Shown: positions 10,667-20,884 of the stretch, piece after piece
How the letters are laid out: each line of letters starts with the position of its first letter
Numbering within the stretch: the stretch's first letter is position 1
Source of the DNA: Blepharisma stoltei
Lineage: Eukaryota; Ciliophora; Heterotrichea; Heterotrichida; Blepharismidae
Direction: 5' to 3'
Length of the DNA: 64,000 nucleotides
NCBI GenBank assembly: GCA_914767885.1
Contig: CAJZBQ010000060.1
Span: 496,001-560,000, forward strand
Notes under the pieces: generated by a model
The model's database searches: none
What the model was told of the DNA's origin: nothing
What the model saw: the letters and a program-made list of their open reading frames with translations, nothing else
Position numbers and translations under genes: made by a program

Positions 10667-11343
10667 TTTAAAATATAATGATCATTTTGGATTGCTATAA
10701 ATGGTCAACAATAAACTATGAACCATATTTATCGACATTCAATATCACACATAAAAAGCTAATAAAAGGATTTTTAAGCGAAAACTTTAATTATGCCTAT
10801 AAAAACTTAAGAAGTTTGCATTTAAAATTTTAGCCAAAATTATCTATTGGAATTAAATATCAGTTTTTGATTCTGACATATATAATTTTCACTTTGTGCC
10901 CTTTTTTCTTGATAAATAGCTATTTAGTGTTTTGTTCAAATTAACCTTGTGATTGCTGAATACATTATCTTTTATTATAGTTAGTGACACTGACTATATA
11001 ATTTATAAGCATAGCAAAAGACAACTCCGAATTATTTAGTGTAAGTTGATAAGCATCTTGATTGTTATTTTCAAAAGCTATTTAACAATTAAACGATAAG
11101 GAATTATTTTTGCTTTCTTAACTCTTAGCCTTTAATTGCTCTTAATTCTTTTTTACAAATTTGATCTCCTATAAAGATTTCCATAAATAGAAAAAGGTTT
11201 AGAAATAAAAAAAGAAGATAGAAACAATTATATTTAGAACCTAAAAGAAAAGAAAACATTTTTATATGAATATAGTTTTATGATTTTAATCTAAGTGATT
11301 TCATTTTTAATCATAATACTCAAAGGCTTTTATAAATTGCCTT
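10667..11343. other. Intergenic AT-rich spacer
   Basis: About 680 bases between the two F-box paralogues (3' of copy 2, 5' of copy 1). No inverted ends, GC island or coding frame seen. Confidence 0.45.
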
Positions 11344-12623
11344 TTAAATTCTTATTTCTACACCTTTTAAGCCAACATACCGTGCATCTATATTTGTAAA
11401 TTCGCTCATATCCCCACTTTCTCTCATCAAATCCAATGGATATAATAATTTTACATAAAGATAAGCTCCAGAAAAATTATCACGAAGCTTAGCCTCAATC
11501 TTTTTCCCTCCTTTCTTTCTAAATTTTCCTCATAATAGTGGCTTTAAAGGATTTTTTGTCCAATTGAAAAGCCTATATTCATGCAATTTCGATTCAAAAA
11601 GTTCATAAGGTCTCGGCACATTTTCATTGATTGAAACTAAAGTATCAATATCACTGGATGACTTCAAATCGTTATAAACAGAGAATTCACTAGATTCTAT
11701 ATCAATATAATAATCACTTATAAACACCATGAAAGCTTCAACTGGGCATGTAAATTCTCCGCTTCTACTAAACTCTACATATTTCGCGCAAAATAAGTTC
11801 TTTCCTTTATCTCCATTTTCATAGTTTATTGGCCTTACTAGATAATAAGCATCATCTTCTCTTTTCCTGAAGCTTGCAAGGATTAATTCGGTATTAACTA
11901 AGCTGTTATGCAATTCTCTGAGATGAAACATGAACTCGTGCGCAGTTTGCTGATTAGCGTTTCTATGAATTAATATTTCAGGCACATTTATATAAATATG
12001 CCGAAAAATCATTTCTTCAATATAGTTCAGTGGATCAGATTTTTTGCCAATGCGGTCATTTCCTATTAATTGTCGAGCGTAATGATTATTTCTTATGATT
12101 CTTGCAATTTCGTCTCTAACCTCACTTCTTCCATCAGAAAGAAGGCCATTTTGAGTTGATGAAAGGACTCCAGCACAATTTATGTTGTCTTTTCTTTCTC
12201 TGCTGCAATATCCAGGGGAATTTTTAAAAAATAAGCTGCCAACTCAATTACTTGCAATGTCACCATCAACACCTCCAGTTGTGGCAAAACCTAAGAATTC
12301 AATAGGCCGGATTTTACTTATTCGTGTTGTCTTTTTAAGAATTTTTATTGCATGTGGCAGAGTGAGAGACATCGGTCGGCATATGTGAAGTTTGTGGGAA
12401 ATAAGCTGAGTTAAGTGATAAGTTGATTTAGTTACACCATAAAAGTATTTAGATACTAACTTTTCATATATGGTAAATATATTATTCAAAGAATAGAAAA
12501 AAATATTTTTTTTAAGTGATTATAAAATACATGATGAAGTAGTAAGCAAAATTTTTGAAAAACATCTTTAGCTTCAAGAAATATCATAATTTCCCCCAAT
12601 ATCTCATAAGGTAAAGAATCCAT
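11344..12623 (-). CDS. F-box-like protein, copy 2, split by an 83-bp IES
   Basis: Paralogue of 9476-10666, on the same strand and sharing residues across its whole length. Starts MDSLPYEILGEIMIFL at 12623. The frame breaks inside the F-box, and removing 12459-12541 joins FCLLVSKYFYGVTKS, matching copy 1 at the same point. Two further TGAs read as Trp, one of them at a Trp that copy 1 also encodes (WVDSLF / WVGSLF). Ends at TAA. A tandem duplicate that still looks functional once the IES is gone. Confidence 0.7.
12459..12541. other. Short TA-bound IES (83 bp)
   Basis: Flanked by TA at 12457-12458 and ending in TA at 12540-12541. AT-rich, with stops in the coding frame and no inverted repeats. 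The intact paralogue gives an independent control: copy 1 has no extra sequence at this position, and excision restores homologous sequence on both sides. Confidence 0.75.
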
Positions 12624-12858
12624 TTTATTAAGGCATTTTTTCTATAAGATAATTTCGTCTATAAATGCATAATAAAGATTCTTTAATTTCGCTTTTAAAT
12701 TATAAAAACTTATTGTTTATTTAGTAAAATTTTTAATTTTTTATAATCTTCGATAGAATTTTGCATAATGAAAATAAAAAACTAATTTTTGATTAAATCA
12801 ATATGATAAAGCCATAAAGCTATTAATTATTTATAAAGGCTCTTAATTTCTTGAGAAA

Positions 12859-14283
12859 TTAGACTAAAGCCCAAAATTCAAGCTTTAAAAGGTTAAAATG
12901 CTCTCTTCCACTCAAGATTTCATTAGCATATGTATCACTACGCCCACTTGAGCCATATACAAAATTTCTATCGATAAGCAGCCCTGCTTTCCCTCCAGCA
13001 CCCATCGTAATCCCATCTTGATCCGAACTCATGTAAAAATCATTTAATAAAGTTGGAAAAAAACACTGAATCTTTTTTGTATCATGAAAAGTTCATAAGA
13101 AACAATCGCCAGTCCCATAAAATAATTTAGTCGGCTTCCACTGATGTGAAGCGAATCCTCCAAAAATATGGTGATCAGCATCTTCTATCACTAAAACAGA
13201 AGGTCCCAAATCTTCAAGTGACCTGAAAAATACTTCTAAGCTAGTCCCATGAACAGTAAACGAATATGCAAGTTTCCAATTTCTTATTTGAAACAGCATT
13301 CCCATGTTTTTAGTTATTTGCATAACTTTGGCATCGCTCAAAATTTCAGAAGGCTGTGAGAGCCCAGGTAAAATATCCTCTTCATCCAGCATGAGACTAA
13401 ACCGAATGCTTCTTCTCGTAACTAGCTGATATTCTTCAATTTCCATACTCAAATCTTGGTATTTTTCTTCCTCTTCTTCAAAGTTAGATTCTTTTAATCC
13501 TGCTTCTACATACTGCTGATAGGATCTATTCAAGTCAAAATAAGGCACAAAAGTCTTTCATTCTGACGAAGGTGATAATCTTTGCTGCTCTTGTCTAGAC
13601 CTAACAAGCCCTACCAATTCATCAGAATTTACTTTTTGTTCAAAATAGTTGTACTGGCCTTTGGGCCCTTTTTCAGAAAGCTTAAAGCAGACATTGGCTT
13701 TCGGGATGTTTGTATCGATTTCCTTTTTTTCTTTACCGGTTCTTGTAATTAGAAAATTAATGAAGAAGTTCTTTAATTTGTCTTCTGGATGCAAAGCATT
13801 GAGGGAAGGCAGCTCTAATATACTGCAGGACGTAATGTCTCTGATTGCAATGCATAAGCGAAACTGTGTGGCTGGCACTGAGTATTTTTGAGTGTTCGCA
13901 GTTACTATACATCGATCATTTTCTGAATAAGGACAGAAGACAATTTTGTTGTGAGAAACGCCAAGCTCACCGACAACATCTCCGTCAGCTGTGCAGTATG
14001 TAACCTCAAGGGTGAAGTCGTTTCTAGAATCAATTGAAAATTGCTCAATCGTTGTGTTTCTTTGTAGAACTGGTGCATCAGAATTATTTATCTGGTCCCC
14101 AAGCTCTTCAAAAGGAAGAGCTTTTGAGTCGGCATGCTGGACATCTAAAACCATCCCTGGAAAAAGATCTCCCTCTCCTGAAATTTGGTTTAAATGGCAG
14201 AGATCAGCAATTTTCATATGAAATAAAGATGATATACTAGCCAGAGTATCCTCTGGCTTTACTGCATATCGTTCAAATTCCAT
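12859..14283 (-). CDS. LysM-TLDc protein (OXR1/NCOA7-like)
   Basis: About 474 residues in one frame with TGAs as Trp. Residues 5-50 form a LysM motif (YAVKPEDTLASISSLF...LCHLNQI...LFPGMVLDV). The middle holds a GRAM/PH-like stretch. The C-terminal 160 residues are a TLDc domain: WKLAYSFTVHGTSLEVFF, VLVIEDADHHIFGGFAS, TGDCFLWTF, and the typical end LKLEFWALV. OXR1/NCOA7 proteins protect against oxidative stress and bind and regulate the V-ATPase. Domain order matches the long OXR1 form. The Trp in FLWTF is TGA-coded. Confidence 0.85.
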
Positions 14284-14364
14284 TGTAAGCTAATAATTTA
14301 TTAAGAAACCTGATTTTCAGTAATAAGTTATTTAGAGAAATAATGGCCATATTAAAATATTGTA

Positions 14365-14580
14365 ATTGCCCGAGGATGGCGCTATCTTGCGCCATCCTCG
14401 GGCAATTCAAAAATGGCCCCACACCGGTAATTGAACCCATGTGTGGGGCCATTTTTTGTATGTGTAGAATATCGACTTCCACGCACCAAAAATGGCCCCA
14501 CACGTGGGTTCAATTCCCGGTGTGGGGCCATTTTTTAAATTGCCCGAGGATGGCGCAAGATAGCGCCATCCTCGGGCAAT
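14365..14580. mobile_element. Near-perfect palindromic MITE with nested hairpins
   Basis: Each end is itself a hairpin (GCCCGAGGATGGCGC facing GCGCCATCCTCGGGC). Inside lie two copies of a second hairpin built on AATGGCCCCACAC/GTGTGGGGCCATT. The whole 216-bp unit is an inverted repeat about an internal spacer, flanked by TA on both sides (14363-14364, 14581-14582). GC-rich against an AT-rich background. A spurious ORF crosses it on each strand. Confidence 0.8.
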
Positions 14581-14603
14581 TACTATATCGTAATTTGCAG
14601 AGT

Positions 14604-14742
14604 TTTGAACATTACCTCCTAGATGTGGAATTTTTTCCGCGTGTGAAAAGATGATTCCTTATGTGAAGCTCTTCTGATTTTACATGTGGAATCATCTTTT
14701 CACACGCAGAAAGATTCCACATTTAGGTGGTAATGCTCAAAA
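14604..14742. mobile_element. Second palindromic MITE, ~60-bp arms
   Basis: The left arm TTTTGAACATTACCTCCTAG pairs with CTAGGAGG-like sequence at the right end (TTAGGTGGTAATGCTCAAAA). The pairing continues through GCGTGTGAAAAGATGATTCC and its complement. It is immediately downstream of the previous MITE, with different sequence. Confidence 0.7.
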
Positions 14743-14975
14743 ATCAGCAAATAACGATACAAATTGAAGATGAGTTGAAAATTTTGTAATGTTTAGAAAA
14801 AATATTATAGTTCTCCTTATAGAGCTTAATAATATATTTCCATAGGGAAATCACTTATTTAAAAGTCAAGTTATAAACTTGAATTTTTTAAAAAGTGAAT
14901 GTAAGATTTTCTTCTTAAAGCTTCCTATTTTAGTTTTAATAGCTACTCTATAATTTAATAATGAAATTTTATAAT

Positions 14976-16976
14976 CTAAATCCATTGATTTTCCTCTGAT
15001 TGCGTGATAGTTGACTTTGCCTTTAAAATAATATGCGATGCCACACTATCCAACATCCTTCTATTTTTATTAACTAATTCCTCAAAATGGGGTAAATCAT
15101 TTCCCCTAATTGCACCTATCAACTCATTTACAAATCCATATTCCGGCTTGCTTTCAAATTCAGGGTCACTATTTATATACCTATGCAATGCATTTTCAGC
15201 TCCAATAGCATCCTCATTTGCGAGAAACAAAAGTGCAGCCTTAAAAAAGCAAGCCCTTGCTGAATACGCATGGGATGCTTTGCTCATATATTTATCCCCC
15301 ACAGTTTCAAAAATCTAGATAAATCTTACTTGGATTGCCTTTAAAATATCCTCGGTTTCATTTAAATATAAAATTTTAAGCTCAGCACACTTGAGTTCAC
15401 AACTGCAGCCCGAGCTTTCATCATTTACAGAGTAAAACAGCTCAGCAGCCTGCAAATAGCTATCCGCAGCTAGCTTAAATTCTTTGCTCTCCTCATAAAG
15501 TTCAGCAATTTGCCTTTTTAGACTTGCAGCCCTATCAATTTTTGGGGTATTTAAGCATATATCTGCTGCTTGGTTATAATATTTTATAGCATCCATGACA
15601 TTCACATTTTTTATTACATTTCCAGCATCGATATAATAAAATGCAGCTTCTTCAGGCAGACATTCTGCGCATTTTATGAATTCATTTGCAGAGGAAATAT
15701 CTAAATGGTCTTTTACAGTCTCCTCCTATTTTGTAGCATCCGGCTGCTATTTTATAAAGCTCAGCGGCTTCTATGCCTCTTCCGACTCTACTTGAGAACA
15801 TTTTGCTGAACCTTCCTGGCCGAAGCAGCTTATAGAACTTTTTCTTCAATAGCGCGATAAGGCGCATTTCTAGGTTTTACTGGAGGACCTTGGACATATG
15901 AAAACCTGCTATTCCTTATTCATAGGGGAGACAAACAGCCTAAATAAAGAATTCTGCCTGATCAATCTCGAGAACTTGAAGAGAGGCTGTGTGGAAAATT
16001 TACATTTTGGTTCGTCAAATGGATCTGACGAGCCATTTCTGGCCAGTACTTGAAATAAAAAATGATAGTTGCCAGAATTTTATTAATTTTCTGATGAAGA
16101 GTATGATCAGAAATTTTAATAAATTCCTTTTGACAATAAAATTCAAAATCCAAACTTTTAATAGAAGATTTAAAGAGATAATTTAAGCATAAAGATAACA
16201 TAATAAATACTCTTTACTGCCTTAGGGAGACGATGCCAGTAATGATTTTTTAAAATGTGACTTTTTTCATAGTGACTTAACCATCTTAATTGTTTTTTAA
16301 AATTTTAAATTCAAACTTTTAATAGAAGATTTAAAGAGATAATTAAATCGTAAAGATAACGTAATGAATACTCTTTACTGCTTTAGGGAGACGATGCCAG
16401 TAATGATTTTTAAATTTTGACTTTTTTCATAGTGACTTAGCCATCTTAATAAATTTTTAAATTTCAAAATCCAAACTTTTAATAGAAGATTTGAAGAGAT
16501 AATTTAAGCATAAACATAACGTAATGAATACTCTTTACTGCCTTAGGGAGACGATGCCAGTAATGATTTTTAAAATTTGACTTTTTTCATAGTGACTTAA
16601 TTAATTACATGATCCTGTACCATTTATTAAAATTCTGATTATACTCTTCATCATCAAAAAATTAATAATAAATTCTGGCAACTATCATTTTTTATTTCAA
16701 GTACTGGCCAGAAATGGCTCGTCAGATCCATTTGACGAACCAAAATGTAAATTTTCCACACAGCTCTCTCTTCAAGTTCTCGAGATTGATCAGGCAGAAT
16801 TCTTTATTTAGGCTGTTTGTCTCCCCTATGAATAAGGAATAGCAGGTTTTCATATGTCCAAGGTCCTCCGGTAAAACCTAGGAATGCGCCTTATCGCGCT
16901 ATTGAAGAAAAAGTTCTATATCTGCTTGGCTGCTTGCTTCTTGGGCTCGACGGATATAATTAGAATTGTCAGACAT
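14976..16976 (-). CDS. Alpha-SNAP, copy B, with foldback IES and a frameshift
   Basis: Soluble NSF-attachment protein paralogue; the family recruits NSF to SNARE complexes and has a TPR-like helical fold. ATG is at 16976 (MSDNSNYIRRAQEASSQAD). Removing the IES 15833-16920 continues the frame into KLLRPGRFSKMFSS, as in copy A. A 15-nt intron (15315-15329) sits at the same codon as in copy A. Near 15707 one extra base (or two missing) shifts the frame between DCKR and HLDISSAN, so as written the gene is broken there. This may be a true lesion or a sequencing error. The C-terminus (KAALLFLAN, ESKPEYGFVNELIGAI) is typical alpha-SNAP. Ends at TAG 14976. Confidence 0.75.
15833..16920. mobile_element. 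1.09-kb foldback IES with ~300-bp inverted repeats
   Basis: Inserted in alpha-SNAP copy B between TATA motifs (15831-15834 and 16917-16920). The arms (about 15833-16135 and 16625-16920) are near-identical inverted repeats beginning TAGAACTTTTTCTTC. Between them lie three tandem copies of a ~160-bp unit. There is no transposase ORF. Leaving one TA gives GCAGATAAGCTG on the minus strand and an unbroken SNAP frame. Confidence 0.9.
16140..16610. repeat. Three tandem ~160-bp repeats inside the foldback IES
   Basis: The marker AAACTTTTAATAGAAGATTT starts at 16152, 16313 and 16473 (spacing 161 and 160). Each unit also contains TACTCTTTACTGC, a GGGAGACGATGCCAGTAATG block and a closing CATAGTGACTTA. 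Copies differ by scattered substitutions. Confidence 0.9.
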
Positions 16977-17097
16977 TTTTATATTTAAGCAACAGTTATT
17001 GAACGATTTTTAGAAATAAACCAGTCATGCATGATAAAACCAATTTTAATTTAACAATGATAAAAATTGTTTCAAATATAAATCAATTCTTACGAGA

Positions 17098-18015
17098 TTA
17101 TATGAAATCATTTTCTTCAGCTTTCAGCATTGTGGATTTCACTTTTAATAGCACGTGAGTTTTCCATCTGTCTAAAGGTGTGATTTTATTAAACTGGGCT
17201 GTGACTACTTCAAAATCGCTTTGCTCTCCTGATCGAATTGCTGCAAGCAAGTCCCTTACGAATCTGCATTCTCTAGAAGTCTCAAAGCTCGGATCTCTGT
17301 TTGAATACATATTCAAATTGTTTTCAGCTCCAACTGTATCGTCATTTGCTAAGAATAGCAGCGCTGCTTTAAAATAGCAGTCTTTCGCTGAAAACCTCGT
17401 CAAGTTATTCATCAAATACCTTTGTCCTACTAATTCGAAAATCTATATACAATCTACCTTGATGGCTTTTAATATGGTTTCGCTATCTAATGAGTCCAAT
17501 GTGCTTAATTCAGCTGCTTTCAAATGGCATGAATTTGCAGTACCATCACTATTATCTAATTCAAAGAGCTCAGCGGCTTGTAAGTAATTTTCTACTGCAA
17601 GACCCAACATTTCATCAGTTTCATAAATTTCAGCGATCTGCTTTCGTAGTCTTGCAGCCTGGCTGATTCTGCTGCTATTGACGAGAATCTCAACAGCTCT
17701 GTTGTAATAAGAGACTGCATCAGCTGAATTAACTTTTCTCACAACGTTTCCTGCCTCTGAATAGTAATTTGCTGCTTCATCAGGGACACACTCAGCACAT
17801 TTACAAAACGAGCGAGCTGAGGATATGTCTAAATTAAAATTACAGTCTTTTCCTAGTCGATAATAATTTGCAGCTTGCTTGTACAGCTCTGAGGCTTCTT
17901 CAAGTCGAGCGTCGCGGTTTGAAAACATTCTGCCAAATACTCCTGGCTTGCATTTTTTCTCTGCTTGGTTGAAAGCTTCTTGTGCTCGCCTTATATAATT
18001 TGAGTCTTCAACCAT
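17098..18015 (-). CDS. NAPA: Alpha-SNAP, copy A (intact)
   Basis: Start MVEDSNYIRRAQ at 18015. One 15-nt intron (17443-17457, GTAG...TATAG) splits the gene after AIK; without splicing the frame ends at the intron's TAG. The ~300-residue product aligns by eye with animal alpha-SNAP throughout: KMF-type N-terminal helix, EEASELYKQAANYY, EIYETDEMLGLAVENYLQAAELF, the KDCYFKAALLFLA helix and the C-terminal RECRFVRDLLAAI...LDRWKTHVLLKVKSTM. It disassembles SNARE complexes with NSF at membranes. Tandem with copy B on the same strand. No IES. Confidence 0.92.
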
Positions 18016-18026
18016 TTTTAAGCTAA

Positions 18027-18343
18027 CTCCTCAGAAAGCGAACAAAAAATTTTGTTCGCTCACGGAGGGGGTCAAGTTTTTTATTAAAAATTTATATAGT
18101 AAATTTTTTTTCGAAATTTAAAAAAATCCCAATTCGAAATAATTTTAAAGTAAATATTAATTTTATTTTGTAAAATTAATCAAGCTATTTAAAATTAAAC
18201 ATAATTAGCTTGATATTTCATTATAATAATTTTCCACTTATATATCAAAATATTTTTTCATAAAATTTTATTCACTCACAGAGGGCAGTTTGATAAAAAT
18301 AAATAGTGATTTTCCAATGGTTTTGTTCGCTCTCACTGGGGAG
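18027..18343. mobile_element. MITE-type IES, CTCCCC family, TAA/TAA, upstream of SNAP copy A
   Basis: Target triplet TAA at 18024-18026 and 18344-18346. The left end carries the inverted pair GCGAACAAAA/TTTTGTTCGC followed by TCACGGAGG. The right end repeats TTTTGTTCGCTC. The AT-rich interior shows clear similarity to 4969-5364. Intergenic, nine bases upstream of the SNAP start codon. Confidence 0.8.
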
Positions 18344-18485
18344 TAAGAATTATAAGCTTTATTATTCAAACATATCTTCCAAGAAATTAATAACCCCAAT
18401 TAAAAAGATCTCAATATCATTGAAGGTGCTTCATAAAAAATATCAATTCTCTTAACGATTAAAATTAATTAAATTTAAAACTGAA

Positions 18486-18541
18486 TATAGAAATTGCCCG
18501 AGGATGGCGCTATTTTGCGCCGTCCTCGGGCAATTTCTATA
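18486..18541. repeat. Solo 56-bp palindrome related to the 14.4-kb MITE
   Basis: TATAGAAATTGCCCGAGG and its complement enclose the same GGATGGCGC hairpin that forms each end of the MITE at 14365-14580, with one mismatch. A solo terminal hairpin, or a minimal element. Confidence 0.75.
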
Positions 18542-18672
18542 CTTCAAACTTATAATTATTATAAACTTATATAAAAATCTATCAGCTCTGCATTTCTATA
18601 CTTTCATTAATTAGCCTGATGATTTCTAGCATTGCTACTTTTTGTCATATTCAAATAGGGTTGAAGAATAAA

Positions 18673-20837
18673 ATGTCACGATCCAGCAGAGACTCTTCTG
18701 AGCTAGAAGTTGAGCCTCATAAGCTCAGATCTCTCTTAGATTCAATTGCAATCCAACTCGAAATTCCATTTCTTGAAAGACGAGGAAGAAACAAACAACA
18801 CAAGCACGATCCAATCGAGGAACTAAGAGAAGTAATCCAAGAAACCAGCGAGCGCGAAAGAGAACTTCAAGCTTGCATAGGAATTGCCCGAGTTCTCATC
18901 GACAACAATGAAAAAAGTATCTTAAAAATAAACAAACAAAGAGAAGAAAAAGAAAAAGATCAGGAGAAAATTAAAGATCTCAGAAATACAATTGAAACCT
19001 TAAAAGAAGAATTAGTGCTTGCTGAAGAAAAATACGACCAAGTTAATAAAGCTTTAGTAAGCTGTGAGGAGCAGCTGCTTGTTTTAAATGCTGAACATAA
19101 AAGGCTGCTGATGGAGAGCAATAAATTGAGGGAATTGCCAGATTCACTTGTACAGTCTGTCAAAGATTACCAAAGTGAAATTGAGGAGCTAAAAAGCAGC
19201 TTTCGAAGTGAGCTGGATGAGATGAATAAAAACAAATTTGAGTTAGAAAGAAGAAACAAGAGGCTCTTACTCCCCCCCTTTAAATTGGAACAAAATATAG
19301 GTAAAATTTCCACTTTTTTGGTAAATTAACCCCCCTTTAAATTGGGACGAAATTTAATTTTATAATAAAAAATTTTATATATATAAATCATAATTTTTAT
19401 GTAAAAAGTTTTGATATAATTTAAATGTTTCTTCTTAACTAAAAATTAAAAATTTAGTTATATCCTGCTCTTATTTAAATAATAGAGTATAAAGAGCATC
19501 TTATTTAAATAAATTTATTATCCTTAATTGTAAATTTTAGGACAAATTTAATTTTTTTTGTTTTTAAAAAATTTCAAAAATGATATTTTTTATTTAAATA
19601 GCTTTGATATAAATTCAATACGAATTATTTACAAAAATTCAATATTTACTTATCACTTGCTTTATTTTAAAGAATAGAGTATAAATAACATCTTATTTAA
19701 ACAAAATTAGCACTTTGATTAATAAATTTTTTAAATTTTTTTTTTTTTAATTTTTTTTTATCAATAAAAATATAATAATTTTTGTGTGAATAGTTTTGAT
19801 ACCAATTAATAGTGGCGTATTAATTAATAATAAAATTTTAGTTATATCTTGCTTTGTTTTAAAGGATAAAGAGTAAATAGCATTTTATTAAACAAATTTA
19901 TTAATCTAATTCGATAAATTTTTATTTTTAAATTTTATATAAATTTTTTTTTTATAAAACATTTTATAATGATTTTTTTTTAAAAAAATTTTCTTAACCC
20001 GCCCTTTAAATTGAACAAAATTTTTAGTTCCAATTTAAAGGGGGGGAGTCAGAAGAAAAAACACAAATGGACACCATCTATAATGAAACTTATGAAAAAT
20101 TCAAAACTCTTGAAATATCAAACCAAAAATCTCAAGAAAGATTAAAAGCCCTCGAACAAGAATGCCAAAATGCTAAATTCGAAAAAGAAATAGCTGACAA
20201 GAAGATTGGCTTGTTATCAAAAAATACAGAGAAACTTAAGGCAAAAATTGATAAACTGGAAGAAGACCTAAAATTGACTGAAAACTCCCGATCCAAATCT
20301 CAGACTCCGAAAAAGCTTAAGCATTCCCGACATCACAGCTTGCTAACTGAAATTGAAAGTGTACGATCAGATGAAAAGGAAAAGAAACTAAAACTCCCAG
20401 AAATTAGGGAAGAAGAAGAAATGGTCATCACCAGCATAGCAAGTAAAGCTTTTCTTTCGTTTACACCACATGGCAAATCAGGTCATAAAGTTTTCAGTTT
20501 TGACAGATCTCAGAAAACTTTAGATATAGATATTGACTTAGGAATAATACATATAGAGTCTAAAAAAGCTAAAGATTTTCCTGGTCGAAAAGATCCAGCA
20601 GAAGAGTATTTCTTTTTGGCAACCCAAGCTGTAAAGATGAATTCTTCTTATATGGATGCAATCTGTATTATTCCTCCCCAAAACCTATATGAGAAAGCAA
20701 TGAAAGAAGACGTGCCATTTCATAAGTGGCATATTTGGATAGAGTCCCAATTAAATTCTGCCTATATTCAGATGCTATACAAAAAAGATTCAAAAATCGC
20801 CCCAATCCCTACAATAAATAGAATAACTAGAAGATAA
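18673..20837 (+). CDS. Coiled-coil protein with C-terminal domain, split by a 779-bp IES
   Basis: I choose ATG 18673 (MSRSSRDSSELEVEPHKL); the frame is open upstream to 18619. The first part (to 19269) and second part (from 20052) join in frame when 19270-20048 plus one triplet is removed, giving NKRLL then EEKTQMDTIYNETYEKF. Residues 55-290 are coiled coil (Glu/Lys/Leu heptads, CEEQLLVLNAEHKRLL). After a basic Ser-rich hinge with PKKLKHSRHHS, the last ~130 residues form a globular domain (AFLSFTPHGKSGHKVFSFD ... VPFHKWHIWIES). Such a layout is common in ciliary and basal-body proteins. No firm family. Confidence 0.7.
19270..20048. mobile_element. MITE-type IES, second CTCCCC subfamily
   Basis: Ends CTCCCCCC/GGGGGGGAG, as in the main family. 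The internal conserved word is different: CCCTTTAAATTGG, present once at the left end, again just inside (19330), and as an inverted pair at the right end (19999 and 20027-20040). Flanking triplets are TTA (19267) and TCA (20049), a mismatched TNA pair. The interior is nearly pure A/T with three partly repeated blocks. Confidence 0.85.
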
Positions 20838-20884
20838 TTGATAATTTATATAAGATATTTAGACTAATGATTTAGTCTTATTAC

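Noticed and set aside
14343-14654. 103-codon ORF over the palindromic MITE
   Set aside because: An open frame exists on both strands because the DNA is an inverted repeat; no protein-like composition.
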